Assembly (NCBI GenBank): GCA_036675505.1
Contig: JAKFEW010000041.1
Location: forward strand, 110,928-174,927
DNA from: JAKFEW01 sp036675505
GTDB lineage: Bacteria; Cyanobacteriota; Sericytochromatia; S15B-MN24; JAQBPE01
Direction: 5' to 3'
DNA length: 64,000 nt
Shown here: positions 52,887 to 60,025 of the stretch, in pieces
Position numbering within the stretch: the stretch's first letter is position 1
Layout: the number at the start of each line of letters is the position of its first letter
Notes under the pieces: generated by a model
Database searches by the model: none
Told to the model about the DNA's origin: nothing
What the model saw: the letters and a program-made list of their open reading frames with translations, nothing else
Made by a program: the position numbers and the translations under genes

Positions 52887-53384
52887 ATGAAGTTCCGAGC
52901 AATCCTCTGTGCCGCGGCCGCCGCGGCGATCGCTTCGACCGCTTCGCCCGCCGACGCGGGCACGACGAAAAAGTTCCGTTCTCAAGTCCGCGAGATGCAG
53001 GGTACAGCCCAGTACCGGGCCGCCCGCGCCGCGTTCCAGAAGGTCGCGGGAGCGCGCATCCTGGCCGACGGGGTCATGGACGTCTGGACGGCCGCCGTAG
53101 GGGAGATCGCCGACAGCTCCTGCGACGCCACGGTCGCCCACCCCAGCTGGGGCAAGCTATCGATCCCGCTCAGCTACGCTGTGTGCGACCACCTCAACGA
53201 CCTCATCGTGCAGCACGGTGTCCTCCTGTCTCCCGACAAGCGCTACCTGGGCCTCGTGCTCGTCGACCCGGGAGGCAACTCGGGCAAGGCCATGTACCAG
53301 CTCGTCATTTTCAAACGGACCAGCACGCCGATCGAGGGGGGCCGGGACGACTACTACCGGAAGATCAAGAGCCAGTGGTTCTGA
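52887..53384 (+). CDS. Small secreted protein
   Basis: 165 residues with a signal peptide (ILCAAAAAAIASTASPADAG). The mature part has a basic start and a beta-rich end (SPDKRYLGLVLVDPGGNSGK, MYQLVIFKR) and two Cys that could pair. gagggagagacc precedes the ATG. No family recognised. It appears cotranscribed with the previous gene and both end at the terminator at 53390. Confidence 0.6.
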   Translation: MKFRAILCAAAAAAIASTASPADAGTTKKFRSQVREMQGTAQYRAARAAFQKVAGARILADGVMDVWTAAVGEIADSSCDATVAHPSWGKLSIPLSYAVCDHLNDLIVQHGVLLSPDKRYLGLVLVDPGGNSGKAMYQLVIFKRTSTPIEGGRDDYYRKIKSQWF

Positions 53385-53389
53385 CGCGG

Positions 53390-53410
53390 GGGGTGACGCC
53401 GGGTCACCCC
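53390..53410 (+). terminator. Terminator of the secreted pair
   Basis: Stem GGGGTGAC / GTCACCCC with loop GCCGG, followed by tcccattttc. It lies 6 nt after the stop. Confidence 0.7.
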
Positions 53411-53469
53411 TCCCATTTTCTCGACGAGGCCGCGGCGGCGCGCCGGGCCCCGATTTTTTTGGCTCGGCG

Positions 53470-53511
53470 GTCTATGTTCCCCGCGTGTGAGAGTCGTTTC
53501 CGCCGCGTGGG
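53470..53511 (+). repeat. Island element copy 2
   Basis: Starts with a perfect GTCTATGTTCC and continues CCGCGTGTGAGAG as in copy 1. A T7 run lies just before it (about 53454-53460). It stands between the secreted pair and the convergent gene ending at 53645. Confidence 0.6.
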
Positions 53512-53644
53512 GAGGCGAAGCGAACCCGGCCAGGCGCCTGACCCTCTCGCCCGGTCCGAGGCGGCGCCTCCCGAGGCCGAACCTGCGACCGCCCGGAGAA
53601 GAGTGGCTCGCGTCGCGCACGGCTGCCCCCCGCGGCCCTGAAGG

Positions 53645-54238
53645 TCAGGTGTCAGCGAAGAGGCGGAGCAGCTGTCGCTGCGCGGGGGCGAGCGGGAGAA
53701 GCGGGCAGACGGCTTCCGGGTAGACGGCGGCCGCCCGCCACAGCGGCGCACGCACGCTCGTGGCGACGCCGAGCTGGACGGCGCGGGCTTGCAGGTCGGC
53801 GAGCAGGCTTGAAGCGTCGAAGAGGTAGACCGAGTGGATGACGAACGGGCGCTGCGCCCCACGCGAGCTGGCCGCCTGGCCCTTCGGGCCGGTGAGCACG
53901 AGGTAGAAGTCCGGGCCGCCCGCCAGGGCGATGTCGAGGCAGTTCTCCTGCTTGCCGTAGTACTTGATGTTGACGCTGCGGCCGGCGAGGGGACCGGCCG
54001 CGAACCGGCCGTCGAGGCCGCGGGCCGACGCCGAGGGCTCCAACGCGATGCCGAACACCCGCGCGGCGATGTACTCGCCGAGGTGCCCGGGTAGCGCCGG
54101 CCGGCCGATCAGCTCGGCGATCGCCTGGTCCAGGCGGTTGCGCTCCGCCAGCAATTCGGCGAGGCGAGCCAGGTCCGAGCCCGCTTGGGTGGAGGTCAGA
54201 GGGGGCTCGTGAGGTACAAGGGGCTGGGAGGGGCTCAT
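53645..54238 (-). CDS. Conserved hypothetical, DUF6998-like
   Basis: 197 residues from an ATG with GGAGGAGCGTC upstream. After a short coiled start (LAELLAERNRLDQAIAELIG) comes a compact alpha/beta domain with GHLGEYIAARVFGIALEPSA, VNIKYYGKQENCLDIALAGG, DFYLVLTGP and FVIHSVYLFDASSLLADL. The Asp/Glu and Lys placing (KYYGK, DFYLVLTG) recalls restriction-endonuclease-like folds, but I cannot claim catalysis. Proteins with this layout are found near mobile and defence genes. It is divergent from the zinc-ribbon gene at 54344. Confidence 0.55.
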   Translation of the reverse strand: MSPSQPLVPHEPPLTSTQAGSDLARLAELLAERNRLDQAIAELIGRPALPGHLGEYIAARVFGIALEPSASARGLDGRFAAGPLAGRSVNIKYYGKQENCLDIALAGGPDFYLVLTGPKGQAASSRGAQRPFVIHSVYLFDASSLLADLQARAVQLGVATSVRAPLWRAAAVYPEAVCPLLPLAPAQRQLLRLFADT

Positions 54239-54343
54239 GACGCTCCTCCTACCCCGGCACTTAGGGAGCGACGCGCGGGCCGACACCGCCGCGCCGCGCG
54301 GGAGGCCTGGGGGTTCAGCGTGGGGAGGAGGAGGTGAACACCG

Positions 54344-54655
54344 ATGGGGAAGCGCCTCACTTTTGAATGCTCCGGATGCGGTTACACGGCCGAGGTGTCC
54401 GGCAAGGCCGACAGCGGAATGGTGGCGAGCACGCGCACGGTCGTGTGCCTGGACTGCGCAGAGCTCCACGACGTCGTGGTGGCCCTTCATGACGAGTGGG
54501 TGAAGGGCGAAGACGGCGTGATGAAGCCGAAGGCGGTGCGAGCCAGGTGCCCTCGGAGCGCCAAGCACCGAATTGAGGACTGGCGCGGGCCCGGTCCCTG
54601 CCCCAAGTGCGGAATCAAGATGACATTGGGCGACGTCGTGGTGTTGTGGGATTGA
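54344..54655 (+). CDS. Double zinc-ribbon protein
   Basis: 103 residues. Cys pairs CSGC (9-12), CLDC (35-38), a single Cys near 69 and CPKC (86-89) can hold two zinc ions. There is no membrane segment or catalytic motif. GGAGGAGG lies upstream of the ATG. Likely nucleic-acid or protein binding; role unknown. Confidence 0.6.
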   Translation: MGKRLTFECSGCGYTAEVSGKADSGMVASTRTVVCLDCAELHDVVVALHDEWVKGEDGVMKPKAVRARCPRSAKHRIEDWRGPGPCPKCGIKMTLGDVVVLWD

Positions 54656-54657
54656 GG

Positions 54658-54674
54658 GCCCACCTAACGTGGGC
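54658..54674 (+). terminator. Small hairpin after the zinc-ribbon gene
   Basis: GCCCAC-CTAAC-GTGGGC, directly after the stop. A 6-bp stem with no T-run, so termination would be weak. Confidence 0.4.
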
Positions 54675-54705
54675 ATCGACTCGACTTACTGCCTCAAGTT
54701 AAGGG

Positions 54706-55325
54706 TCAATTGATTCCAAGGAGTCCCATGTCCACCCTGAAATCGTCGACCGTCCGCCAGCCGAGCAACTCCAAGACGTCGAACGCAAGGTTCTCTGTTC
54801 TCAGGAGCCCGAACCGGGCGTTTCCCTGCTCATTTTGAAGTGCCGTGAAGCAGGCAACAACCCGGGGGTGTGGGTGACCGTCTTCGTATGCATTGCCTGG
54901 TTCCTGGCCTGCCAGACGACATTCTTGAGCGTTTGGGACCCGATCATTCTTCCGTCCGGGCAGGCACCAAGCCCGCCGTGGGTGAGAGAAATGCCTTGCT
55001 TGCCGTACTGCAGGACGGAGCCGCTCATCGCGGTTAAGGAAAACTGTTTGGTGGCGATTGACTGTCTGATTTCGTGGACGCGCTGCTGGGCCCGATCGCG
55101 TTCTGGGCCGTAGTTGAAATGGATGTTCCAGTGCTCGGCAGTGCCGATGCCTTCGTCATCGAGGTCAGGATTCATTGCCAAGAAGTCCCTGACGTCGACG
55201 GCGCGTTCCAAGACTGCCGTCGCGGCTGCCAGGTCAACTTCTAGCCTATCTCGCTGGTTATGCTCCTCATAAATGGTAGTAAGGAGCTGTGCGACGGCAA
55301 ATTCAATATCGGCGAGGTATCCCAT
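54706..55325 (-). pseudogene. HEPN-like protein gene with a one-base frameshift
   Basis: From the ATG at 55325 (GGGGAG upstream) the frame gives MGYLADIEFAVAQLL through TLKNVVWQARNQAMH, where R-N-x3-H fits the HEPN RNase motif. Right after this His the frame runs into unlikely sequence and stops at 54801. One base further, the next frame continues smoothly as YEDGHPHPRVVACFTALQNE, then GNARFGLLRTENLAFDVLEL and GWRTVDDFRVDMGLL, to a stop at 54706. So one base is missing near 54887, giving an intact length of about 206 residues. It is either truly broken or an assembly error. It lies downstream of the toxin-like gene in the same direction. Confidence 0.65.
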
Positions 55326-55347
55326 GTTCGTTCTCCCCATCCATTTC

Positions 55348-55983
55348 TCAAATGGAGATGCCCAGGTAGGCGACCAGTGCGCGGCGCAGCGCGGCAAGGT
55401 AGTCGTCCGTGAGCCGCAGGTAGCGGCGATCGGGATCCTCTTTTTTGCGGTTGCCGGCGTTGACCAGCTTGGGGTCCGCCCGCATGGGCTGGATCCGCTG
55501 AAATGGCAGCATAGACTCTAGCACGTTGAGTTCAGGGCAGGCGGGCAGGTAGAAGTACTGCAGCGCTTTGCCCTTCTTCGCGGCATCGACGGCCTCCGGC
55601 GGGAAGTTGTCCGCCTTGAAGCTCGGCAGCACGAGCATGGTCTCCTTGTTCGCCGCCGCCGGGGAGAGGATGACCACGGGGCGCATCTTGCCGGCGAGCG
55701 CCACCAGCTCCTCGTATGGCTGAACCAAGGTGCCAATCGGCGTCGTGCGCAGGAATGCGCCAGCCGGCAGCGGGAAGCGCACGTCGAAGACGACCTTCCC
55801 CGTTTTGTCCGTCTTGTAGCGCTGCGCCTGCGCATCCCAACCGGGCTCTAGTGTTGCCACAACATTGGGATCGTAGAAGACAGGGCCATAGAAGAAGGCC
55901 CCCGGCTTGCGTTCGAGGGCCTCCGGCGAGTTCGGATCAATCGCGCAGTAGTAGGGGTTCGGCGGCGAAGGAGTCTTCTTCAC
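55348..55983 (-). CDS. MazF/PemK-like protein (candidate toxin)
   Basis: 211 residues, longer than typical MazF (about 115). The middle has MRPVVILSPAAANKETMLVL and FYLPACPELNVLESMLPFQR followed by IQPMRADPKL, then a helical end (LTDDYLAALRRALVAYLG). This order of strands fits the PemK/MazF barrel, which in known members cuts RNA. Catalytic residues cannot be fixed from one sequence. It overlaps the small RHH gene upstream by 47 nt, as in toxin-antitoxin pairs. The N-terminal 95 residues are extra and unknown. Confidence 0.45.
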   Translation of the reverse strand: MKKTPSPPNPYYCAIDPNSPEALERKPGAFFYGPVFYDPNVVATLEPGWDAQAQRYKTDKTGKVVFDVRFPLPAGAFLRTTPIGTLVQPYEELVALAGKMRPVVILSPAAANKETMLVLPSFKADNFPPEAVDAAKKGKALQYFYLPACPELNVLESMLPFQRIQPMRADPKLVNAGNRKKEDPDRRYLRLTDDYLAALRRALVAYLGISI

Positions 55984-56188
55984 TGATCATGCGCTCCGCG
56001 AGCTGGTTGGGGGTAAAGTCCGAGAGGCCATTATGCTCCAGCTCGATGACCTCAGGGGCCACCCGCTCGATACCGTACCGTAGAAGGGCCTCGGCGACCT
56101 CGCCGATCTTCCTGTGCTGGGTGGCGGCCACCAGCTGGAGGAGCCGGTGCGTCTCCGCTGGAACGACCACGGTCTTCATGGCAGCCAT
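55937..56188 (-). CDS. Ribbon-helix-helix antitoxin-like protein
   Basis: 83 residues from the ATG at 56188, 6 nt after GGGAGG. The N-terminus MKTVVVPAETHRLLQLVAAT gives one beta strand and helix A, and HRKIGEVAEALLRYGIERV is helix B, as in CopG/MetJ-type DNA-binding dimers. The acidic C-terminus (SEEDSFAAEPLL) would bind the partner. It overlaps the next gene and sits right behind a set of 8-bp direct repeats, consistent with autoregulation. Confidence 0.6.
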   Translation of the reverse strand: MAAMKTVVVPAETHRLLQLVAATQHRKIGEVAEALLRYGIERVAPEVIELEHNGLSDFTPNQLAERMISEEDSFAAEPLLLRD

Positions 56189-56199
56189 GGAAGCCTCCC

Positions 56200-56236
56200 T
56201 TACAAACTTACAAAATTACATTACTACAAAATAGTA
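56200..56236. promoter_or_regulatory. Operator-like 8-bp direct repeats upstream of the RHH gene
   Basis: Four units start at 56200, 56208, 56216 and 56224: TTACAAAC, TTACAAAA, TTACATTA, CTACAAAA. A dyad TACTA-CAAAA-TAGTA overlaps the last unit (56222-56236). RHH proteins commonly bind short direct repeats along one DNA face. The AT-rich block stands out from the GC-rich surroundings. Confidence 0.6.
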
Positions 56237-56366
56237 GCACGAGGACAAGCGCGATCCAAGCCCTCTCCTGTTCGAAATCTGGTGAAAGCACGCCAGACGC
56301 ATTGAAACATTTGTTCGACTGGGCTATCCTTGTACGGAAACGACTAGGCGTTGCTTCGGAGGCCGC

Positions 56367-57950
56367 ATGTCTACGCTCTCGGATCACCAGCTCGGCGCGA
56401 TCTACCGAAATTTTCAGCAGGGGAATCCCCTCCCCGAGGGTGACCCCGACGCCTGGCTCGATGCGCTCGCCTTCATCGTCGACGAGGCGGGCGATCGCCA
56501 AGACGAGGCGGTGCTACAGGCGGCGATCGCTGCGATGGAACGGGTCGACGCGCTTGGGCTGTCGTCCGAGCAGAAGGTCCTGGCCTACTACTTCGCCGCC
56601 AACGCCAACGCGAACATCCAGTACCTGCGGTCCACCGCGTCTTCCGACCCCTGGACGTGGGATTGCGACTTCACGGGCCGTCGCATCTTCTTCCTCCGCA
56701 AGGCTGTGCAAGAGCCCGGCTTCGATCAGGTCGTGATCGGCCGCCGCGCCCAGGTGCTCACGAACCTCGGCTCCGCACTCAGCGAGATCGGGAGACCCAT
56801 CGAAGGCCGCGAGTACTGGGATCGCGCCCTGGAAATCGCGCCGGGGTTCGGAATGGCCCTCGGGAACCGCGGCATAGGGAGCCATGCGTATGCGCGGTTT
56901 CTTGGCGACAGTTTGGCCGCTTGCGCGTTTCTGCAAGCGGCGCGCCAAGACTTGGACGCCGCTCTCACCAGCGACACCTTAGAAGAACATGCGCGCGAGA
57001 ACATGGAGTGGTACTGGCAGGCCATCGCGCGCTACTTAGGCTCGCACACGCACGAATCCGATCCCCTGTCCGGGGCTCGTTTGGGCGAAACCGAAGAGGA
57101 AGAAGGCTACCGCCTGTGGTGCCTGCGCCAGGGGCTATTTCTCGACCCTCTGAATGACCTCGGTCCACTCCCCGAAGCCGCGAGCGACTCCCTGCACCTA
57201 CCCTCCATGCGGGTGATCGAAGGCGAGGGACCGCACTACTGGGGCTTCTACAACCAGCTCAAGCAGGAGTACGCCTCCGCCCGGTACTTCTACTACGAGG
57301 GGGTGACCCAGCGGGCCTCCCACTTCGCCGACCGCGGGGTGGCCCTGGTGAACACGCTCGACTACCCCGCGTACGGGATCGGGCTCGAACGGGTCAAGGC
57401 TGCGTACCGGCTCTGCTACTCGATCTTCGACAAGGTCGGGTTCTTCCTCAACGCCTACCTGCAGCTCGGCATCGCGCCCGAGAAGGTGTCATTCCGCAAA
57501 ATCTGGTACGACCGGTGCGAGCCGAAGCGCGGCCTGAACGCGAAGCTGCGCGCGAGCAAGAACTGGCCCTTGCAGGGCCTCTACTGGCTGAGCAAGGACC
57601 TGTACGCAAAGGACGAGGACCTCAAGTTGGTTCTGGAGCCGGAAGCACGGGAGCTCGACGCGATCCGAAACCACGTCGAGCACAAGTACCTCAAGCTGCA
57701 CCGCGAACACGCGGCGAGTGCCCGCCGCGAGGGCGACCTGTTCTTCGACGGCCTCAGCTTCTCGATGAATCGCGAGGAGTTCGAGGTCAAGGGCTTGAAG
57801 TTGATGAAGCTGGCGCGGGCGGCGTTGATCTACCTTGCGTTTGTCGTAACCGCTGCGGAGCATACACACGAGGAAGCCAGCCCCAAGGCGGCCGGCGGTT
57901 TTGTACTGCCGCTTGTCTTGGATATCTATGAGGACAACTGGAAAACTTAG
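56367..57950 (+). CDS. TPR-HEPN protein (LA2681-like HEPN)
   Basis: 527 residues. The N-terminal 220 residues are TPR-like (VLTNLGSALSEIGRPIEGRE, WDRALEIAPGFGMALGNRG). The C-terminal domain has WPLQGLYWLSKDLYAKDEDL, then LDAIRNHVEHKYLKLH, with Arg434 and His439 as the HEPN RNxxxH active pair. This is the layout of the LA2681 group of HEPN proteins, thought to be RNases in abortive infection. The ATG has a moderate ribosome site (cggagg). It is a single gene with its own promoter region, facing away from the RHH operon. Cleavage activity is inferred from the motif. Confidence 0.7.
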   Translation: MSTLSDHQLGAIYRNFQQGNPLPEGDPDAWLDALAFIVDEAGDRQDEAVLQAAIAAMERVDALGLSSEQKVLAYYFAANANANIQYLRSTASSDPWTWDCDFTGRRIFFLRKAVQEPGFDQVVIGRRAQVLTNLGSALSEIGRPIEGREYWDRALEIAPGFGMALGNRGIGSHAYARFLGDSLAACAFLQAARQDLDAALTSDTLEEHARENMEWYWQAIARYLGSHTHESDPLSGARLGETEEEEGYRLWCLRQGLFLDPLNDLGPLPEAASDSLHLPSMRVIEGEGPHYWGFYNQLKQEYASARYFYYEGVTQRASHFADRGVALVNTLDYPAYGIGLERVKAAYRLCYSIFDKVGFFLNAYLQLGIAPEKVSFRKIWYDRCEPKRGLNAKLRASKNWPLQGLYWLSKDLYAKDEDLKLVLEPEARELDAIRNHVEHKYLKLHREHAASARREGDLFFDGLSFSMNREEFEVKGLKLMKLARAALIYLAFVVTAAEHTHEEASPKAAGGFVLPLVLDIYEDNWKT

Positions 57951-57986
57951 GCAGCGGGACGCACCGATCGAGCTGGCGAGAGGAGG

Positions 57987-58016
57987 GTCTATGCTCCTCG
58001 CCTTGGGAACATAGAC
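57987..58016. repeat. Island element copy 3, 11-8-11 palindrome
   Basis: Arms GTCTATGCTCC (57987-57997) and GGAACATAGAC (58006-58016) with spacer TCGCCTTG; 10 of 11 arm positions pair. It lies 37 nt after the TPR-HEPN stop and 33 nt before the next GTG. Confidence 0.65.
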
Positions 58017-58048
58017 TGGCCCGCCCGTCCGGCGAAAGGAGGCCTCTG

Positions 58049-58891
58049 GTGCCGACCAAGAGAACGACAACCCGGACAGGCCCCAAGGGGAGCGTCCACG
58101 ACGCCGTTTCCGCCTTGCACCGCTCGGCCCCTGCAGCGGGGTGTGGCGACCTGGCCGTTGAGAGCGGTGGCTACTACCGCCCGGTTCAGGCGCTGATCAC
58201 GAAGGCTCTGGGTGCCGGCGTCTGGAAAGACCCGCGATTCCTCCAGCTTTGGGAGGCATACCGCGCCCGCAAGTATGATCTCGACGCGGACACCGTAATG
58301 CCTTACGGAGTGGAGTTCGAGGCTGGGCTCATCGTGGGGATGTGGGCCGGTGGCTCGGCCCTGAGCACGATCAAGGTCGAGCCCTGGCAACTGCACGACC
58401 TCGACGACCGTGAACCCCGGCTCGACTCCTCCCTGCGCAAGGTGACCAGACCAGGACGCAAGCCGACTACCCCGGCTAGCCTCCGGAATCTGCTTGGGGC
58501 GGACGCCCCCACCCTCTTGGAGCACCATCTGGCGGCCGGGGTTGCCTCTGCAGGTGCCTGGATGGAGGTCACCGAGCACGGCATCTTGATCGGGCGAGAG
58601 GATTCCCCGGAGTTTCCGCCGTACCTCTGCACTCCCGACCCCGTGAGCGGCGGGCTGCTTTTCCATATCGCGGCAGACGACATCCGCTTGCCGTTCGTCC
58701 GCACGCGGTTTGCGGCGCGCGTGGCGGTCGATAACAGCGTGATCTTCGCCTTGCCGCCGTCCTCGCTGATCGGCCGCTTTGTGCGGGCCGTTTACATAGC
58801 CGAGTGGGAGAACATCAGGGCGGCTGGTGAGGCAGAGGGCGAGCTGCCGGCCGAGTCCGACGAGTCGCCGAAACGGGGGCGATCGAAGTGA
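58049..58891 (+). CDS. Hypothetical protein of the island's right end
   Basis: 280 residues, GTG start after AAAGGAGG. The basic N-terminus is followed by an Ala/Gly-rich alpha/beta body (YYRPVQALITKALGAGVWKD, PYGVEFEAGLIVGMWAGGSA, TEHGILIGREDSPEFPPY) and a charged tail. No family recognised. It is flanked on both sides by palindromic copies of the island element (57987 and 58910), like a single-gene cassette. Confidence 0.55.
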   Translation: MPTKRTTTRTGPKGSVHDAVSALHRSAPAAGCGDLAVESGGYYRPVQALITKALGAGVWKDPRFLQLWEAYRARKYDLDADTVMPYGVEFEAGLIVGMWAGGSALSTIKVEPWQLHDLDDREPRLDSSLRKVTRPGRKPTTPASLRNLLGADAPTLLEHHLAAGVASAGAWMEVTEHGILIGREDSPEFPPYLCTPDPVSGGLLFHIAADDIRLPFVRTRFAARVAVDNSVIFALPPSSLIGRFVRAVYIAEWENIRAAGEAEGELPAESDESPKRGRSK

Positions 58892-58909
58892 CTTCGGCAC
58901 CTCCGGAAG

Positions 58910-58939
58910 GTGTGTGTTCCCGCTTGATGGAACATAGAC
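58910..58939. repeat. Island element copy 4, 11-8-11 palindrome
   Basis: Arms GTGTGTGTTCC (58910-58920) and GGAACATAGAC (58929-58939) with spacer CGCTTGAT; 9 of 11 arm positions pair. The right arm is identical to that of copy 3. It lies 18 nt after the stop of the preceding gene. Confidence 0.65.
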
Positions 58940-58965
58940 GTCCCGCCATTTTGGTCCGGGCGGTT

Positions 58966-58986
58966 TTGTGTGCCGACTTGTGTGCC
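58966..58986. repeat. Paired 9-bp repeats, right arm-type sites
   Basis: TTGTGTGCC at 58966 and 58978, the same spacing and similar linker (GAC against GGT) as the left pair at 49460, both followed by AAC. They lie 127 nt inside the right border repeat. Confidence 0.6.
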
Positions 58987-59113
58987 AACTCCGAGGATCG
59001 GGTATGATCGGGCCGGTCTCGGCCGTAGAGGCGATCGCCTCGTAAGCCGCTTCCTAGAACCCTTTCGTCCCTGAACGGATCTCGTCCAACCTCGCGCGAT
59101 TTCGGGTTTGCAA

Positions 59114-59172
59114 GACTCAAAATCGACCGCCGCAAGGCGGGCGGTTCGACCCCGGTCTCGGGCATCGCAAGG
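59114..59172 (+). repeat. Right border repeat (attR-like), 3' tRNA-Leu fragment
   Basis: Shares the first 26 bp and the final 16 bp (CTCGGGCATCGCAAGG) with the left copy; T-arm-like GGCGG-TTCGACC-CCGGT has one mismatch. Upstream bases (gggtttgcaaga) do not pair as an anticodon stem and no D-arm is present, so it is a fragment. Confidence 0.7.
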
Positions 59173-59340
59173 TCTCATCCGGCTTCGGCCTGGTGGGGCC
59201 TTTCTGCTCCCGAACGGCAGGGCTGGGAAGGGCCTTGACGAGGTGGCGTGCGGGGAGTCGGTGGGTACGACCTGGGTAGCGCTGCCGAGCAACGGTTCCC
59301 GAGCCGGCCCACGCCCCCATCCGACCCCGAGGACGCGCCC

Positions 59341-59988
59341 ATGCGACTCCTGCCAATGTTCCTCACCGCAGCCGTGGCCCTCTCGGCCTGCGCCCTCGGC
59401 GTCGTCCCCCAGGACGCGAGTTCGCCGGGGCCCGACACGCCGATCCGCGGCTCCGCGTCGAAGAAGCCCAGCACGCCCAGGCCCGAGCCGTCCGTGCGGC
59501 CCAGCATCCATCCCAACGGGCACCCCGTGGTCCATGGCTACTGGGTCGTGGCCACCCCGACCGATCCCTACCTCATCCCCTTCGACGACTGCTACGCCCG
59601 CCATACCGCCTACGTGTTCGCGACCGACGGCTACGGCAAGGTCAAGCTCGACGTGAACACCCTGCAAGGCCCGACCGAGGGCCTGGCGACGACCTCGGTG
59701 AGCTACCACCTGGAGGGCGAGTGGATCGAGAGCCAGCTGCGGCTGCAGGGCGAGAAGACGACACGCTCGAACACCCAGGAGAACTCCGAGCCAGTCGTCG
59801 AGCCGGTCCAGTGGGTCTTCATCTACGACCAGAAGGCCCAGCACCTGGTGTCCAGGCACGACGACGGCAAGACCCACCTCGCCCTCTCCCGCTGGCCTGA
59901 CGACTGCACCAGCCGCAACCTCCCGCGGTACGGCGCGCCATCGCCGAGCCCGGCCTCGGGCGCTGTAGGCCAGCCCCCTTCGCATTGA
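59341..59988 (+). CDS. Lipoprotein of unknown function
   Basis: 215 residues from the ATG at 59341. Lipobox ALSAC (Cys at 17). A Pro/Ser-rich linker (KKPSTPRPEPSVRPSIHP) leads to a beta-rich domain (VHGYWVVATPTDPYLIPFDD, GYGKVKLDVNTLQGPTEG). Two Cys (CYARH, CTSRN) may pair. No family recognised. It is the first gene outside the island. Confidence 0.65.
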   Translation: MRLLPMFLTAAVALSACALGVVPQDASSPGPDTPIRGSASKKPSTPRPEPSVRPSIHPNGHPVVHGYWVVATPTDPYLIPFDDCYARHTAYVFATDGYGKVKLDVNTLQGPTEGLATTSVSYHLEGEWIESQLRLQGEKTTRSNTQENSEPVVEPVQWVFIYDQKAQHLVSRHDDGKTHLALSRWPDDCTSRNLPRYGAPSPSPASGAVGQPPSH

Positions 59989-60025
59989 CCCACTCAACCG
60001 CTTCGTGCTGAAAAGTGTTGAAACA

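Larger units (their letters stand above)
49354..59172. mobile_element. Genomic island bordered by tRNA-Leu(CAA)-like 3' fragments, rich in defence-type genes
   Basis: About 9.8 kb between two direct repeats of about 59 bp (49354-49412 and 59114-59172). Each has an anticodon-loop-like CTCAAAA, a variable-arm-like GCCGCAAGGC, a T-loop-like TCGACC and an acceptor-like CTCGGGCA. Just inside both ends sit paired TTGTGTGCC repeats at 12-bp spacing. Contents: HARE-HTH and GIY-YIG genes, an XRE-recombinase fusion, RHH and MazF-like genes, a frameshifted HEPN-like gene, a TPR-HEPN gene, zinc ribbons and secreted unknowns. Neither border has an intact tRNA gene, and the recombinase lacks its catalytic Tyr region, so the element looks immobile alone. 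Confidence 0.7.
58892..59340. other. Right island border region without genes
   Basis: This stretch holds the fourth island element (58910), the right arm-type repeats (58966), an unassigned stretch (58990-59110) and the right border repeat (59114), then 170 nt leading to the next lipoprotein gene. No conserved ORF or complete tRNA is seen. Confidence 0.5.

Noticed and set aside
57987..58939. Palindromes 3 and 4 read as classical integron attC sites
   Set aside because: The essential AAC/GTT triplets are absent, the length (30 bp) is too short, and no integron integrase is in view.
49354..59172. Intact tRNA-Leu gene at either island border
   Set aside because: No acceptor 5' strand or D-arm is found upstream of either repeat; only the 3' part is present.
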